Shown piece by piece: positions 11,196 through 22,734 of a stretch of 64,000 nt of DNA. How positions within the stretch are numbered: the first letter of the stretch is position 1; every line of letters starts with the position of its first letter. Position numbers and translations under genes: made by a program. Origin of the DNA: Monilinia fructicola (taxonomy: Eukaryota; Ascomycota; Leotiomycetes; Helotiales; Sclerotiniaceae); the NCBI GenBank assembly GCA_008692225.1, contig VICG01000003.1, forward strand, positions 140,001-204,000, read 5' to 3'. The notes under the pieces were generated by a model, which saw only the letters and a list, made by a program, of their open reading frames with translations, ran no database searches and was not told the origin of the DNA.

Positions 11196-12978
11196 CTACA
11201 ACTTCTCCGGAGGACTTTGGATACCATTAGTTCCATCCTCCTCAGAATTAACCTCTACAGGTTCGACACCTGCAACATCCTCACTAGCAATTTCAACACC
11301 ATCGAGACTGATATCCTTACTAATGACACATCCCACCAACGCAATCCCCGCGAATACTGTAACAACCACCCACAAGCTTCCAATAACATCCGCCATCATA
11401 CCTCGATAAATGTCTTGCACGTTCTGAGGAAATCCATCAAGAGCCTTACCTATACTCTCGGCCATTTTGTGTCCTACTATAAACTCCTCGGGTATCAGAC
11501 CTTCCTTGATATTCTTCTTCAATTTCATATCCCATCTATTTTGAAACACCGCATCTCCAATAGCCACACCGAATGCTTCTCCTAAACTGGTGAAGAAGCT
11601 TACCAACGCAGTTGCTATACCAACATCTACCAATTTCTGCGGCGCCTGTACGGCACACAATCTCCCTGGAAACAGGATTCCCCCACCAATAGCAGATATG
11701 ATTTGAAACCCAATTTGAGATGCATGGTTTGAATGAACATCTAGTTGAGATATAAGGGCAAATCCTATCGTCATCAAAGCCGCTGCAAACACATTGATCC
11801 ATTTGAAGCGTTTTGTGATAGACATTGCAATACCTCCAGCTGCGGCGGCAAATGGAACTACGGCGATAGCGGAAAGGGACTGAACGGCAGAACCGAAGAG
11901 TGAGTGCTTTTTGCAGACAACAAACTAGATCAAACATTAGCACGTATTTCTTGCATGGAAAGGTAATTGGGTACTCACATAAAGTGTGATAAAATATGCA
12001 TAAGCCCAAAGAACTAGCGCTTGACACCAAGTTGTTAGATATCCTAATGATGCAGTGCGATCTTTGAAGATTCGTGGAGGAATCATGGGGTTCAATGCTA
12101 TGAATCCTTCGTAGACCATTGTGAAAGTAACTCCAACAGCTCCGATAACTAGGGATGATACAATATGACCCGAGGACCAAGAATATAGTATTCCACCTCC
12201 AGTAATTCCGTATAAGATTGAGATCAAAGATCCTGTGAATAAAGTCATACCGATGAAGTCGAAATTCTTCAGACTTTTCACAACATCTCTCGGCCCAATA
12301 CTTTGCTGCAGAAAGATGAATATGGCGAGTATTGTTGGAATGCAAATGGGAAGATTAATATAAAATATCCTGCATTCATCAGTATATCAATGCCCCTCTC
12401 GAATCCGCACATTACAACTCACCATCTCCAAGTTGCACGCTCCGAAGCAGCAGCACCAATGATCACCCCAGAACAGAGTCCAAAAGCACCACTCAACTGT
12501 ATCATACCCATATACTTGGCTCTCTGATCGAGCGGTACCAGATCGGTCATGATAACATTAACCATCACGTTGATACCCGCGGACCCAAGACCTTGAACCT
12601 AAAATCCTCATCAACACTCTTCTGTTCTTCCAAAGCATTCTGCCAGAAACATACTACCCTAGCCCCAATAAGCCAACCAATATCTTGCGCCAATGCACAC
12701 AGTAAACTGGCCCCAGTGAAAATGCCCAACGCCAACAATAAACAAAACTTGTACCCAAAAGTCTCGGCAAACCCTCCATAAATTGGCTGCGCAACGGTTT
12801 GAGCGAACAGAAACCCGGAACCGCACCAATATGCTTGACTACTCGTAGCTTTAAGAGAGCTTGCAATCGCGGGCAGACTGGCAGCAACGATCACCGTGTC
12901 GAGGGTGGCGATAAAAATGCAGATACAGAGACAGATGAGGATGGGATAGAAGGATCTCCTTTGTGATCGATGCGCCAT
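11196..12978 (-). CDS. MFS drug exporter, DHA2 type (14 helices)
   Basis: The predicted 539-residue protein is a proton-coupled exporter of the major facilitator superfamily. Exons on the minus strand are 12978-12655, 12598-12423, 12369-11979 and 11924-11196. The three introns are 53-56 nt, with GTATGT, GTGAGT and GTGAGT donors, and frame is kept throughout. Helix 1 carries LDTVIVAASLPAIA, close to the LDxTIVNVALP signature of DHA2 (14-TMS) transporters. The motif ARVVQGLGSAG follows, and the loop-C DLVPLDQRAKYMG stretch fits family motif A-like positions. The C-terminal tail is acidic. Length fits the family (500-600). Members export azoles, self-made metabolites or other hydrophobic compounds; the substrate cannot be read. 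It has no biosynthetic neighbours and converges with the TLC gene. The gene is intact. Confidence 0.9.
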
Positions 12979-13657
12979 TTTTCAGAGTTTCTTTTCTTTG
13001 CGTTTCTCAAGCTCATACAGAAAAGTAAAAACTCAATATTCCGGGCGGAGTTTTCAATACCGCGATCTTCTGCCCAGTTGGAAATGTACCATGTATTGGA
13101 TAAAGCAAGCGTTACAACGAAACTCAAGACCTATCTATTCTTTTTCGGTAGACCACATGAAATACTATTGTAAGCCATGGTCAATACACCGTATGCACAC
13201 GCGACCCATTATCAACTTCTGGCCATGACAAGCTTCACAATAGCCTATTTGCCACGAGTAAATAAGAAGACCAAGCTACCTCCAGACTCAAAAGTAAGCT
13301 GAGCGAAAGGAACATCTCTAATCTGAGTCAAGCGCTTATCGAACTGATTCATATGCTGACCATGGGCGTCAGCCGCAGTCCCACTCTCGGCATTATTTGG
13401 AAATGTCGTCAAGAAGTCGAGTTTCCAAGAACTGATTAGTAAACGCAGGTACCAAGTTATACAAAATGTATGTTTCGTATGTAAGCATGCACGACACCGA
13501 TTTGGGTGCATTTTTAGATGAGGGTTACACTTGACTTCAGGTTGGTGTATGTACCACCAATTCCTTTTCTTCCCGTTCATTTCTTCCCTTTCTCCCCATG
13601 ATATGAATGTGGACTTGGTTTCTCGAGAGTCGATTCATGAGCTGAAGGTCAAAGACG
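12979..13657. other. Divergent interval between MFS and CFA synthase genes
   Basis: It should hold both promoters. A 111-codon minus frame (13245-13580) has no recognisable domain and I do not call it. The true start of the downstream gene may also use an exon in this interval. Confidence 0.4.
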
Positions 13658-15283
13658 ATGGAAAACTCAATTTTGTTTCATCTATCCTCTTTTAGTAGGG
13701 ATTATATTCTCAAGATACTCTCCAAGATTGAATATGGCAGGTTGGAGATTACTATGAAAGAGCGTGGTGAGACGGAACCACAGCTTTTTGGTAATTCGTC
13801 GGTGGAATTTTCACCTGAACCTGTGTGCTCAATTGTGGTGAATAGTCCCAATGTTTGGACTCGAATGTCTATTAATGTTGATTTGGTAAGCTTCATTGAG
13901 ATTGACCCGGAGCCGTTACAAAGCTGACTCAATGGATGATGTAGGGATTCTCTGAAGCTTATATGCTGGGCGAATTGGAATGTGACGATCTGGTTGCTCT
14001 TGTGTCTGTAAGTCACGTTCAGAGTCGAGCCATTACTCCTACATTACGAGATTAATGCCGGAAAATCGCAGATTTACATACGAAACTTCCGTCTGTTCGG
14101 AACCGGCAACATATTCTTTCAATTAATACCTCGTCTTCAAAAGCTTCTCTTCAAGCCATCGAACGATAGTCAAAGAGCTCTCAAAAATGCTTCATCCCAC
14201 TATGACACATCGAACTCTCTATTCGCATCGTTCTTATCTCCCGATATGAGTTACTCGTCCGCGATATGGGACACCACTGGAAAAGTTCACGAAGAATCCC
14301 TCGAGGAGGCACAGAGAAGAAAAGTGCACAATATCATCGACAAAGCGTGCATAAAGAAAGAACATCACATCCTTGATATTGGAGGCGGATGGGCATATCT
14401 GGCAATCGAAGCTGTGAGAATGACCGGTTGCAGAGTTACTGTAACAACACTATCAGTCGAACAAAAAGTTTGGGGCGAGAAAAAGGTAGAGGAAGCGGGT
14501 TTGAAAAGTAGGATTGAAATATTGCTTTGCGATTATCGGAAGACTCCTAAGCCGAATTCAATGGGATTTGATAGGGTGATTAGTGTGGAAATGTTAGAAC
14601 ATGTTGGAGAAGAATATATGGAGACATATTTCAAGGAAATAAGCGATTTACTCAACCCTGAGCATGGGATAATGGTTATCCAGGGCATTACCGTGAACAA
14701 CCAGGTAAGATTATTTCTGGTTTGATCCACTGGGATTTGATTTATATGAGGACTTTTCTCATAATCTTCCAATGATGGACTGAATTTCAGTGATGACTGA
14801 GTGTAGAGTGGTCACTGACGGTTAGCTACGCAGCGTTTCCACAAAACTCGATCTAAGGTCGACACATTCATTGATCGCTATATATTTCCTGGAGGATATC
14901 TTCCGTCTATACGAGAACTCATTGAACGCCTCGATACTGGATCATCAGGCTCGCTAGAACTAGAGAGCATCCAAAGTATCGGCCCTCACTATGCTCGAAC
15001 TCTGCGTCTATGGAGGGAAAACTTTCTCGCCAATTGGGAATCTACCAAGTTGCTGTATGTGAAAGAAAGAGGAAATATTTCAACTTTGGATCTCGAAGCT
15101 TTCCGAAGACGTTGGATTGTAAGTGATTTCAGAACTATTCCAGTTATGAATACACAGTTAATGTTGTGTTAGTATTACTTCAGTTATTGCGAAGCGGGAT
15201 TCCGAGCGGGTATCTTAGGTGACCATGTGATTACTGCAAGAAGGCCACAAGTTTTATCTCCAAGTGGAGTGGTGCCACTTTGA
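13658..15283 (+). CDS. Cyclopropane-fatty-acyl-phospholipid synthase-like methyltransferase
   Basis: This enzyme family moves a methylene or methyl group from S-adenosylmethionine onto unsaturated lipid chains. The reconstructed protein has 439 residues. Exons are 13658-13885, 13945-14007, 14072-14704, 14834-15118 and 15173-15283, all joining in phase with GT-AG introns (one is 129 nt, the rest 54-64). Domain cues in order: an N-terminal ILSKIEYGRLEI region, the SAM-binding LDIGGGWAYLAIEA near residue 198, TTLSVEQ, and ISVEMLEHVG near residue 268. The IFPGGYLPS and YYFSYCEAGFRAG segments are typical of the C-terminal part. No membrane helices are seen, which argues against the related sphingolipid C9-methyltransferases. 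The first ATG is the best in-frame choice, but an upstream exon is possible. The gene shows no disruption. Confidence 0.88.
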
Positions 15284-16466
15284 TGGATGGAAGGGATTGA
15301 AGAATTTATCTATAGTTAGATTGTGAAACATTCAGTTGCGGTGAAAGGAGGAGTGAAATCTCTGTTATTTTGGTTGATCCAATGAACTATGCAATGTCTG
15401 AATACATCGGAAGTAATTAATAAAGGGTTGATATTTCCCTTCCGCTTTTATAGTGATTTTAATCCATGAAATCGGTCATTGAATGGAGTGCTCATTATCT
15501 CTGATGTTATTCGTGATTCATGGAAACTTTGATAAAGGTCGTATTCTCTATTACTTTGGGATGTATCAGAAGATACAACTGAACTGCTTCCGATAAATCT
15601 GGAGAACAATGATATGTCCTTGATACCAATTGGCTGAGATTACTTTTATAGTAAGAACTAAAAAGATTGGGATCCTTTCCTCGGCAAAGATGAGACAAGA
15701 TAGCCCTATTGTTGGAAAGATACTAGGACGTCCACAATCTATAACTCGACTTCGGCTGTTTCAGAAGTTACTCAACAAAACGCCTAAAAGTTTACTCTCA
15801 ATCTCGAAAACATAACCCAACCTCAACTTTGATCGGGATGTTAAAACGAATGTCAAATCACGAGATTGATTATGTTGGAGTGCTGAAATAACATTGCAGG
15901 ACAGTACTTTACTCCTAAGCTGGAATTTTGTTGGTTTGCATTGAAAGCGTCTCAAAACAGAAGTAGAAAGGAAGGAATAATGGAGTCAAAAGGTGCTGGT
16001 ACGGTAGATACAATGACGCACATTGTGTCAGGTAGATCTTTGGATACTAATAGTCCTGATGTAGACATAAAACTTTTCATTGGTCCTCCCTAAGGCTTTC
16101 CCCAATTCAACGGCCGGAAATTGTCCATTATGGTAAGAACTTACAGGAAGCCACTCGCGAACCAATAATAGATCATGATGCAATGATTCCGACAGTCTGG
16201 AGAGCTCAGATGGACACAGCATGAGCTGTCGCTCGACCCAGTCAGCTTCAATCTTCGTCGTTTGGGTGACAACCGATGAAAGACATGCGTAGCCAAATTT
16301 TGATGATTTATCTTGTGCACTATACCAGCTTTCAAAGAATATTGGAAAGATCATCAAAAGCATCAGATGTACTAACGTTAACACTGTTATTAGAGTTCAT
16401 GCAATCATATATCGGTGATGAGATAAACGCTCGCTCCTATCATCTCAGAAACAATCAACATTCCCC
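15284..16466. other. Intergenic, convergent 3' ends
   Basis: Open frames on the minus strand (for example 16028-16384, 118 codons) show no family resemblance. Nothing here is supported as a gene. Confidence 0.4.
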
Positions 16467-17260
16467 CTAAATATTCGCTAAGTCATACCCATTACCCTTT
16501 TCAATGGCGCTCTTCCAAGCATCTCTCTCCTGTACCTTCTTTCTCCACTGCAAGATCTTCGGGTACTTCTCAAAGTCCACATATTTTTTTGCTGCCAAAA
16601 AATCCATCGGCCAACTCAACATCACATCCGATCTTCCGAGATTCTTCCCATTGAACCACTCATCCGTCAACTGTTTTTCCAAGTATTCGAATTGTGTCGC
16701 ATATTCCGGCCCTGTGAAACTCTTATGTACACTTGACTTAACGCCACCGAGTAGTATAGACAATGGCCACGGCGATTTCTTCGCCACAACGTCAAATATC
16801 AACTCAATCATCCCGATAGTCCCAATCGTCGAGCCGGCAAACGACGTCAAACTTTCGTCACGAATCTTATCCTGCGCCGCAAATCTGCCTTCTTTATCGT
16901 ACGTATCAATCAGGTATCCGAGAATGGCACTACTTTCGGCGATGGGCAGATTGTCGGATGTAACAAGGACGGGGGCTTTTCCCATAAAATGTACATTTTT
17001 GAGCTCAGCTGGCGCCCGGCCGTCAACACGTGTATGACATACGAGGTTATATTCGATACCCAGCTCTTCTAGGAACCAAAGGATACGTTGAGATTGAGAG
17101 TTCTATATGAAGATTGGTTGGCATCAGTAGTTCTGTATGTGGATGTAGTCGGTGCGGTGATTGATTGATTTGGTGCAAGAGTTGGATCCGATAGTGTGGA
17201 TGCCCCACTTACATTGAGGTGGTGAAAGGTTGGAATTCCAGGTTGGTTGGTGGAAGTCAT
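16467..17260 (-). CDS. Glutathione S-transferase (GTT1-like)
   Basis: The predicted 227-residue enzyme conjugates glutathione to electrophiles. Two exons fit: 17260-17213 and 17102-16467, with a 110-nt intron (GTAAGT donor, ATATAG acceptor). Splicing rebuilds the thioredoxin-fold start: FHHLN joined to NSQSQRILWFLEELGIEY, where the Ser/Asn region near residues 16-18 is the usual glutathione-activating position of GTT1-type enzymes. The cis-Pro motif appears as GKAPVL, followed by LPIAESSAILGYL, the glutathione-binding ES pair. The C-terminal helical domain has LGRSDVMLSWPMDFL. The length matches the family. It is transcribed divergently from the dehydrogenase at 17905 across 644 bp. Stress detoxification is the family role; no substrate is implied. 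The gene is intact. Confidence 0.9.
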
Positions 17261-17904
17261 GATTACTGTTATATGAGATATTTGAATGCTGCAGTAAGGC
17301 TCAGGGCATGGAAGATGATTGACAAAAGATAAACGAGGAGGGAAGTGTTACAATGGACATATATACATATATGTATATCGTCGTCGTCTAGGTTTACAAG
17401 GGAGGACGACTGTCTGTAGTTGTTTCGTGTTTCGGGATTCTGACCCTTCCGAAGCCAAGGTCAATCCATCATCCTGAGGCATCAATGGACTTTTCCTTGC
17501 CTTGCCAAGACTCTTGACGTCGCACAGCCAACTTCATCTGATGTCGATATACCACAAAGGGGACAACAACTATAATAAACAACAAGGCGTCGATAGTTTT
17601 GATTGTTTTTTTCTGCAATAATGATTGGTAACAAGGGAGTAGTACTCTACTATAGCAGTCAGGCAGTTGTACGTCTGCCAATACATCTCTGACGTGGATA
17701 ATTGCATATGCAGTGACATGGTTCAATTATGAACGGCCACAGAAAAGCCCTCCTGTTAAGCCACCTCAAGCGTTTGATCTATTGATTGGGGGGGAAGCTT
17801 TCATCATCCCACTTCTTTATTTCTACAACTACTTATTATCATCCTTTCATTGCCCTGAGTTCTCTACGAATTCAACATCGCCTTTTCTCCTTATTCACAG
17901 CATT
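17261..17904. promoter_or_regulatory. Divergent promoter interval, GST / 2-hydroxyacid dehydrogenase
   Basis: This 644-bp interval separates two divergent start codons and must contain both promoters. A long open frame through 17713-17904 on the plus strand is continuous with the dehydrogenase frame, but its N-terminal part looks unlike the family, so the ATG at 17905 is preferred. A C/T-rich tract at 17810-17900 precedes that ATG, typical of fungal core promoters. Confidence 0.4.
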
Positions 17905-19196
17905 ATGGCTACGATTCAAGACAAGCCCATTGTTCTACATATTGGAGACCCAGTGAAATGGAACCTCGATTTATATGCTCAATTTGCGGCTGATTTCACT
18001 ATCATACGGCCTTCAACAGAGGAGCGTCAACGTGATGAATTCATCAAGTCATTGAAAGAAAATAGATGGGGTAATTTCTCCGCAATATTCAGACCATTTT
18101 GGAATACTGGTGGTGAAATGGGAAGATGGGACTCGGAACTTATTTCCTTGATACCAAAATCCTGCCAAATATTTGCCTCCGCTGGAGCGGGGTTTGATTG
18201 GGTCGATGTGGATCTTCTGGCTCAACGAGGTATGTCATCTTTCGTCACATACCTTGATGTTATATCTACTAATTCAATTGTTTGAACAGGCATCGTATAT
18301 TGCAACAGGTACAAAGGGAACTCTTGACTTCCCTACCCATACATGACTGACAGGATCTTATAGTGCTGGCGCTACCAGCGAATCGGTAGCGGATTTTGCT
18401 ATCTTTCTGATTCTTGCTACATTCAGAAACCTAACTTGGTGGGATATCCTAGCTTCAAGATGCCCGGCTTTCACATTTCGTAATCCCTAACATAATGCAG
18501 GTGCACACAAGCTGCTCGTTCAGGAGCAGCAGCATTTCAAGATTGCCACGCCAATGCGGCAATAGTATCTCACAATCCTCGCGGTCATACCCTTGGGGTT
18601 GTCGGCCTTGGAAATATTGGTTACAACATTGCTCGCAAAGCCTACCTAGCATTTGGCATGAAGATTCTTTACCATGACATCATGCGAAAGTCTTCATCTC
18701 AAGAAGCAAGTATCAAAGCACAATTCTTCACTAATTTAGATGAAATGTTGGCCCTTAGTGACTGTGTAGTTCTAGCTACACCTGCTTCTCCCGATGGAAG
18801 TAAATTTTTGGATCGAGAGCGATTGAGTAAATTCAAGGAGGGAAGCAGGTTTGTAAATATTGCCAGAGGAGTCTTGGTAGACGAAACAGCACTGGCCGAA
18901 GCTGTTGAGTCTGGAAAGCTAGTTGGTGTAGGTTTAGATGTTCATGAGCATGAGCCTAGGGTCAATGACAGGTTGAAGGCTTCGAGAAATGTTACGCTTA
19001 CTAGTCATAATGCTGGTGGGACACTTGAAACGTGAGTTTTTTTTTTTCATAAATTTTGAGTTTTGCTGACCCTCGTTGAAGACATATCGGATTCGAGGAG
19101 TTATCAATGAAGAATGTTGATGCGGTTTTGAAGGGCAGGGAACCACTGACACCAGTCAATAAGCATCTGATGGGAAAGTTGAAGCATAATTTGTGA
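17905..19196 (+). CDS. D-isomer 2-hydroxyacid dehydrogenase (glyoxylate/hydroxypyruvate reductase-like)
   Basis: This NAD(P)-dependent oxidoreductase interconverts 2-oxoacids and D-2-hydroxyacids; the cytosolic glyoxylate-reductase subgroup is the closest by eye. The protein has 354 residues from five exons: 17905-18229, 18290-18308 (19 nt), 18364-18438, 18501-19031 and 19082-19196. The microexon and all phases work: the joins read QRGIVYCNSAGATSESVADF and NLTWCTQAARSG. The nucleotide-binding GVVGLGNIG lies near residue 172. The catalytic Arg is in NIARGVLVDE, the Glu in GLDVHEHEP and the His in LTSHNAGG. The donor at 18439 (GTGGGA) is weak, yet the phase and family match support it. Intact. 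Confidence 0.9.
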
Positions 19197-21436
19197 TTTT
19201 TATAGCACCAGATACCACTTTTAAAATTTCCATCATAATTACTCTTTATTTTCCCCTAGACTACTTGAATTTAGAAAGCTGAAACGGATCATGGCAGTAC
19301 CGGTATCAGCCTGCCATTTCAGATAACCATCCCTCAACTGTTACCCATGAAGATCTGGATTAAAAAGTGATCTAGAGGTCAAATCAGGTGATATTAAATC
19401 CTCTGTAACAAGCTGCATACCAACAGCTATGAAAGTCAAGATCGATGAAAGAATTCTATAAAGTACGTTGTGAGAAGATTTTGATGATCAGATATGTTGA
19501 CTCAACTTGTCATAGCAGCAGCAGGTGCGGCATGCATCAATTAATTGTCGGTATAAGCCCCGATGAGGAGAAATATCATTCATCCTCCCCTTCTGCCTTC
19601 AGACTGAATATAAATACTTCGTGCGAACACCAATTACCCATGCTCGAATGTCCTGTTCCAAGGTTGAAATGGGAGACTGTACGGCGTCTGCTTTGTCCAT
19701 CTATCTTTCTTGATATGTTCAACATGCAACCTTCGCGATCCCTGATATCGTAATGAGCACCTTTGCCCTTCCAAATACGTTCTACATCCGTTGGGAAGTG
19801 TCGTTTCACTCACTCCCAAATCCCATCATATACGTATCTGTTTGGTGTGCTGGTCCAACTTCGGTAGGGCACCAACTCAGAGTCCAGATGCAGGTGCTTG
19901 CACTGTAACTACCAGGAAGTGCGCTTTCTATGATATTCTTCTTGGTACGAGTTCTGCCACCCCGAATTGCCGTACCTTACATCAATACTTCTCATCGAGG
20001 GAGCATGCAACACCGCCACTTTTGGCCCATGATTTTTGCAACCAAGTTCATTCACTACAGAGTCTTTCCCATTCGCATCTCTTATTAGGGGTAGTTGAAA
20101 CCTGAGAGTAACTGCCGAACTTAAGTTCTTGGAGAAATAGTAGATACAAGATAATTTTGGCAATAATACCATCCATCATATCTTCATTGTACCTAGCCTC
20201 TACAAGCTGCGTTTATTTCTCAAGACAGGGAAAGAGAATCGGGTCACTTACCAGGAGGGAGTATTTTTAGAAGAGCACAGCTATAATATTGCGGGGATTT
20301 AGTGCTAACACCGCTCATACCAACAGCTGCCATAGCATAGGTCGTTGGCTTTTGGTCAAGCTGCATAGGTCATCCATTATGTATGGATAATTACAAGCCT
20401 TGGTACTTGAACCAATAAGAAGTACTAACAGGTCAAATTCCGTTGCACTTTCTCTATAATTTGGCTAGATTGTGACTTCTTCTAATCTTGCGGGGTGAAT
20501 GATGGGTTTCTCTTTCCGAAAGTCAATTGGCCTTCATGACTGGAAGATCTGAGGCGACAATGCACGACTTCAAGTAAATATGATTGAAGAAGCTATTCAG
20601 CTAAATGACTGAATCATGGACTTTCTCTGGTACAATTCAAAAGAGTGTGAGAATGTGATGAGTTAGATGTAGTGGGAAGGCGGTTGGGTATGTTGTTGAG
20701 ACTCTGGGACCAGGATGATTAATAACATACAGTAGAGTAGTAAAGGTCTAGCGCAAGTTACGTGGTTGAATGCCGTCGGCATGTCCGTCAGCGCTGGAGT
20801 ATTGTAATGTTCTCAGAAATCAATGAGATCCTGGTTGAATGTGGCGCCTCTATATAGGTTCTTGTACGGAAGTTTTTGCCAAGGTGTAGTCCTGTGAAAA
20901 GGCTTCGACTGGGAGAACATGGGCAATTAGATAACTCGATAGGTTTGGTTCAATTAGGGGTTATGCTATGGTCGGGACTGCTGGACTGAATATGTATGCC
21001 TTACAGCGGGATAATTTCAGAATCTATATATATATTGTTGTAACCCGTCGATTTGATGGATGACTCTTGCAAAGCAACTTTACAGAGATAGCTCGCATGC
21101 ATATAGTTCATCGTTCAGATTCTTGCAACCGCACATGTTATCTGAAACTTTGATGCGGGCACGTCATGGATTTAGGAGATAATGTATGGCCAAAGGTCTC
21201 GGAATTGAAGTAATTACGGCTTTTGGGAAATTTTCTGAGAAATTTTCAAGGAGAGACAAAGCATGGAAGAGGGTGAGGGTTTTATGATGATATATTATTG
21301 AATATCTTTTGTATCATTGATTCGTGCGGATCCATCATTTGACTCGGCAGCACAAGAAAGAATTTAGAAAACCTCTCCTACATCAGCCATTATTGCGATC
21401 AGCCGCTCCCTTCTAACTTCACCCCTCGGCCCAACA
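19197..21436. other. Intergenic, 2.2 kb, no supported gene
   Basis: Several open frames of 60-105 codons occur on both strands between 19445 and 20172. None shows a family motif or consistent splice signals. They may be remnants of an older gene. Confidence 0.4.
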
Positions 21437-22734
21437 CTATGCCTCTGCAGATGAACGGAGCTTGGAACGTTCTTCAACGAAAATAACCCACTTCAGTGCC
21501 TTTTTCCATTCGTCATTCGGCTGGGCAGGGGGTATTTTTTTGCTACTAGTTAGACCTGGGTCATAGCCACATCCCGCTGGTACATACTCATAATGACCTA
21601 ATTTCAACTTTTGAAGATTCGGAAGGCCCTGAACTAGCTTCTCGACAGAATCACTTATTTCCTGGTCCCTATCAGTCCCTGGCGGCCCCAACTTATCTAC
21701 TTGAGGGTAGCCCTGATCGTCATCATGCAAAGTCACTGCATGAATGTTCCTGCAGACTTCGTTCAAAATGAGAGTATATATCGGGATAAGGTCGTGAAGT
21801 CCAACCGGCTGGGATCCTGTCTCCTTCCATTTGCCCACAATCCAATTCCATCTTCCTTGGATTATGACCTTCGTAATGTGTGAAGCGTTTTTGCGGCCAA
21901 TTTTCATGAAAAATTTAGTGAGTGGATCCTGGTGTATGAACTTTGAATTTTGTTCATTTCGCCGGAAGATCTTATTAATAGAGCGAGAAACTTGTTTTGC
22001 AGTTGGTAATGTGCCATCTTCATGATGGCGACCTGGGATCTCGTGTGGCATATGAGTGAGGTGTTGTCTGGTAACGACACTTTGAGGTTCCACAAAAGGC
22101 GAAATGCCACGCGTATCGAATACGAAGGAGTTTTCTCCATAAAGTACAGTGGTTCCTAGTGTCCACAGTCTTTTGCATGAACGAAGAATTGCAAGACCAG
22201 ATATTTCAGTGATAGGCATTCTAGATCGATGAATAATTTGAACACCGAAAGCTCCACGATTATGGATAAATCCTTGAATCTCCTGGCCACTTTCAAGGAT
22301 AGATGTAAGTTGATTGCAACCAGCTGTGATGAGTTCAGATTCTCCTTTGGTGGGCGCAGCCGTCCAGAAGATCTGTACATGCCTACCTGCTAAATTCTTG
22401 GGAAGATGGTCTACTTCATACTCTTCTTGGCGTGCTTGACTCCATTGATATCTGTAAAGGAGTTTTGGTTCCTCGGCGAAAGAACTCTTCTCGCGAACGA
22501 TTCCGGGCATAATGTCAGCCAGTCGAACCAATAGTTCACGTAAAATCCTTTTCAAAACATCTCAAAACTGGTCAGATTGTCTATGGTACGAAATAGATGA
22601 ACGGTGTGCTTACTTTCAGGAAGGTCTAGAAGACTTTTACTCGCTCTGACAAAGCGCTTGTCTCTCAAAGGAATCTTCATTCTGCCCGCTTCTGTTGAAG
22701 GGATCACGGAGTTGTCCAAATAGACTCTCGTCAT
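21437..22734 (-). CDS. Hypothetical protein, DUF7730/2EXR-like
   Basis: The 414-residue protein is of a kind common and expanded in plant-associated ascomycetes but without a known role. Exons: 22734-22614 and 22560-21437. The 53-nt intron (GTAAGC donor, CTGAC branch, TTGAG acceptor) keeps phase. The segment ILRSCKRLWTLGTTVLYGEN, followed by FVFD, resembles the conserved core of fungal DUF7730 or F-box-like proteins, where a cysteine/arginine helix precedes LYGxNxF. A charged C-terminal half has no motif I recognise. No F-box is evident at the N terminus. No signal peptide or helix is predicted by eye. It is flanked by large gene-free intervals. Family assignment is tentative. Confidence 0.75.

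Noticed and set aside
13245..13580. 111-codon minus-strand frame upstream of the CFA synthase gene
   Set aside because: The start is followed by an unfamiliar sequence and no domain or intron pattern supports it.
16028..16384. 118-codon minus-strand frame
   Set aside because: No recognisable motif; lies in a convergent 3' interval.
19445..20172. Cluster of short open frames on both strands
   Set aside because: None has a family match or consistent splice signals.
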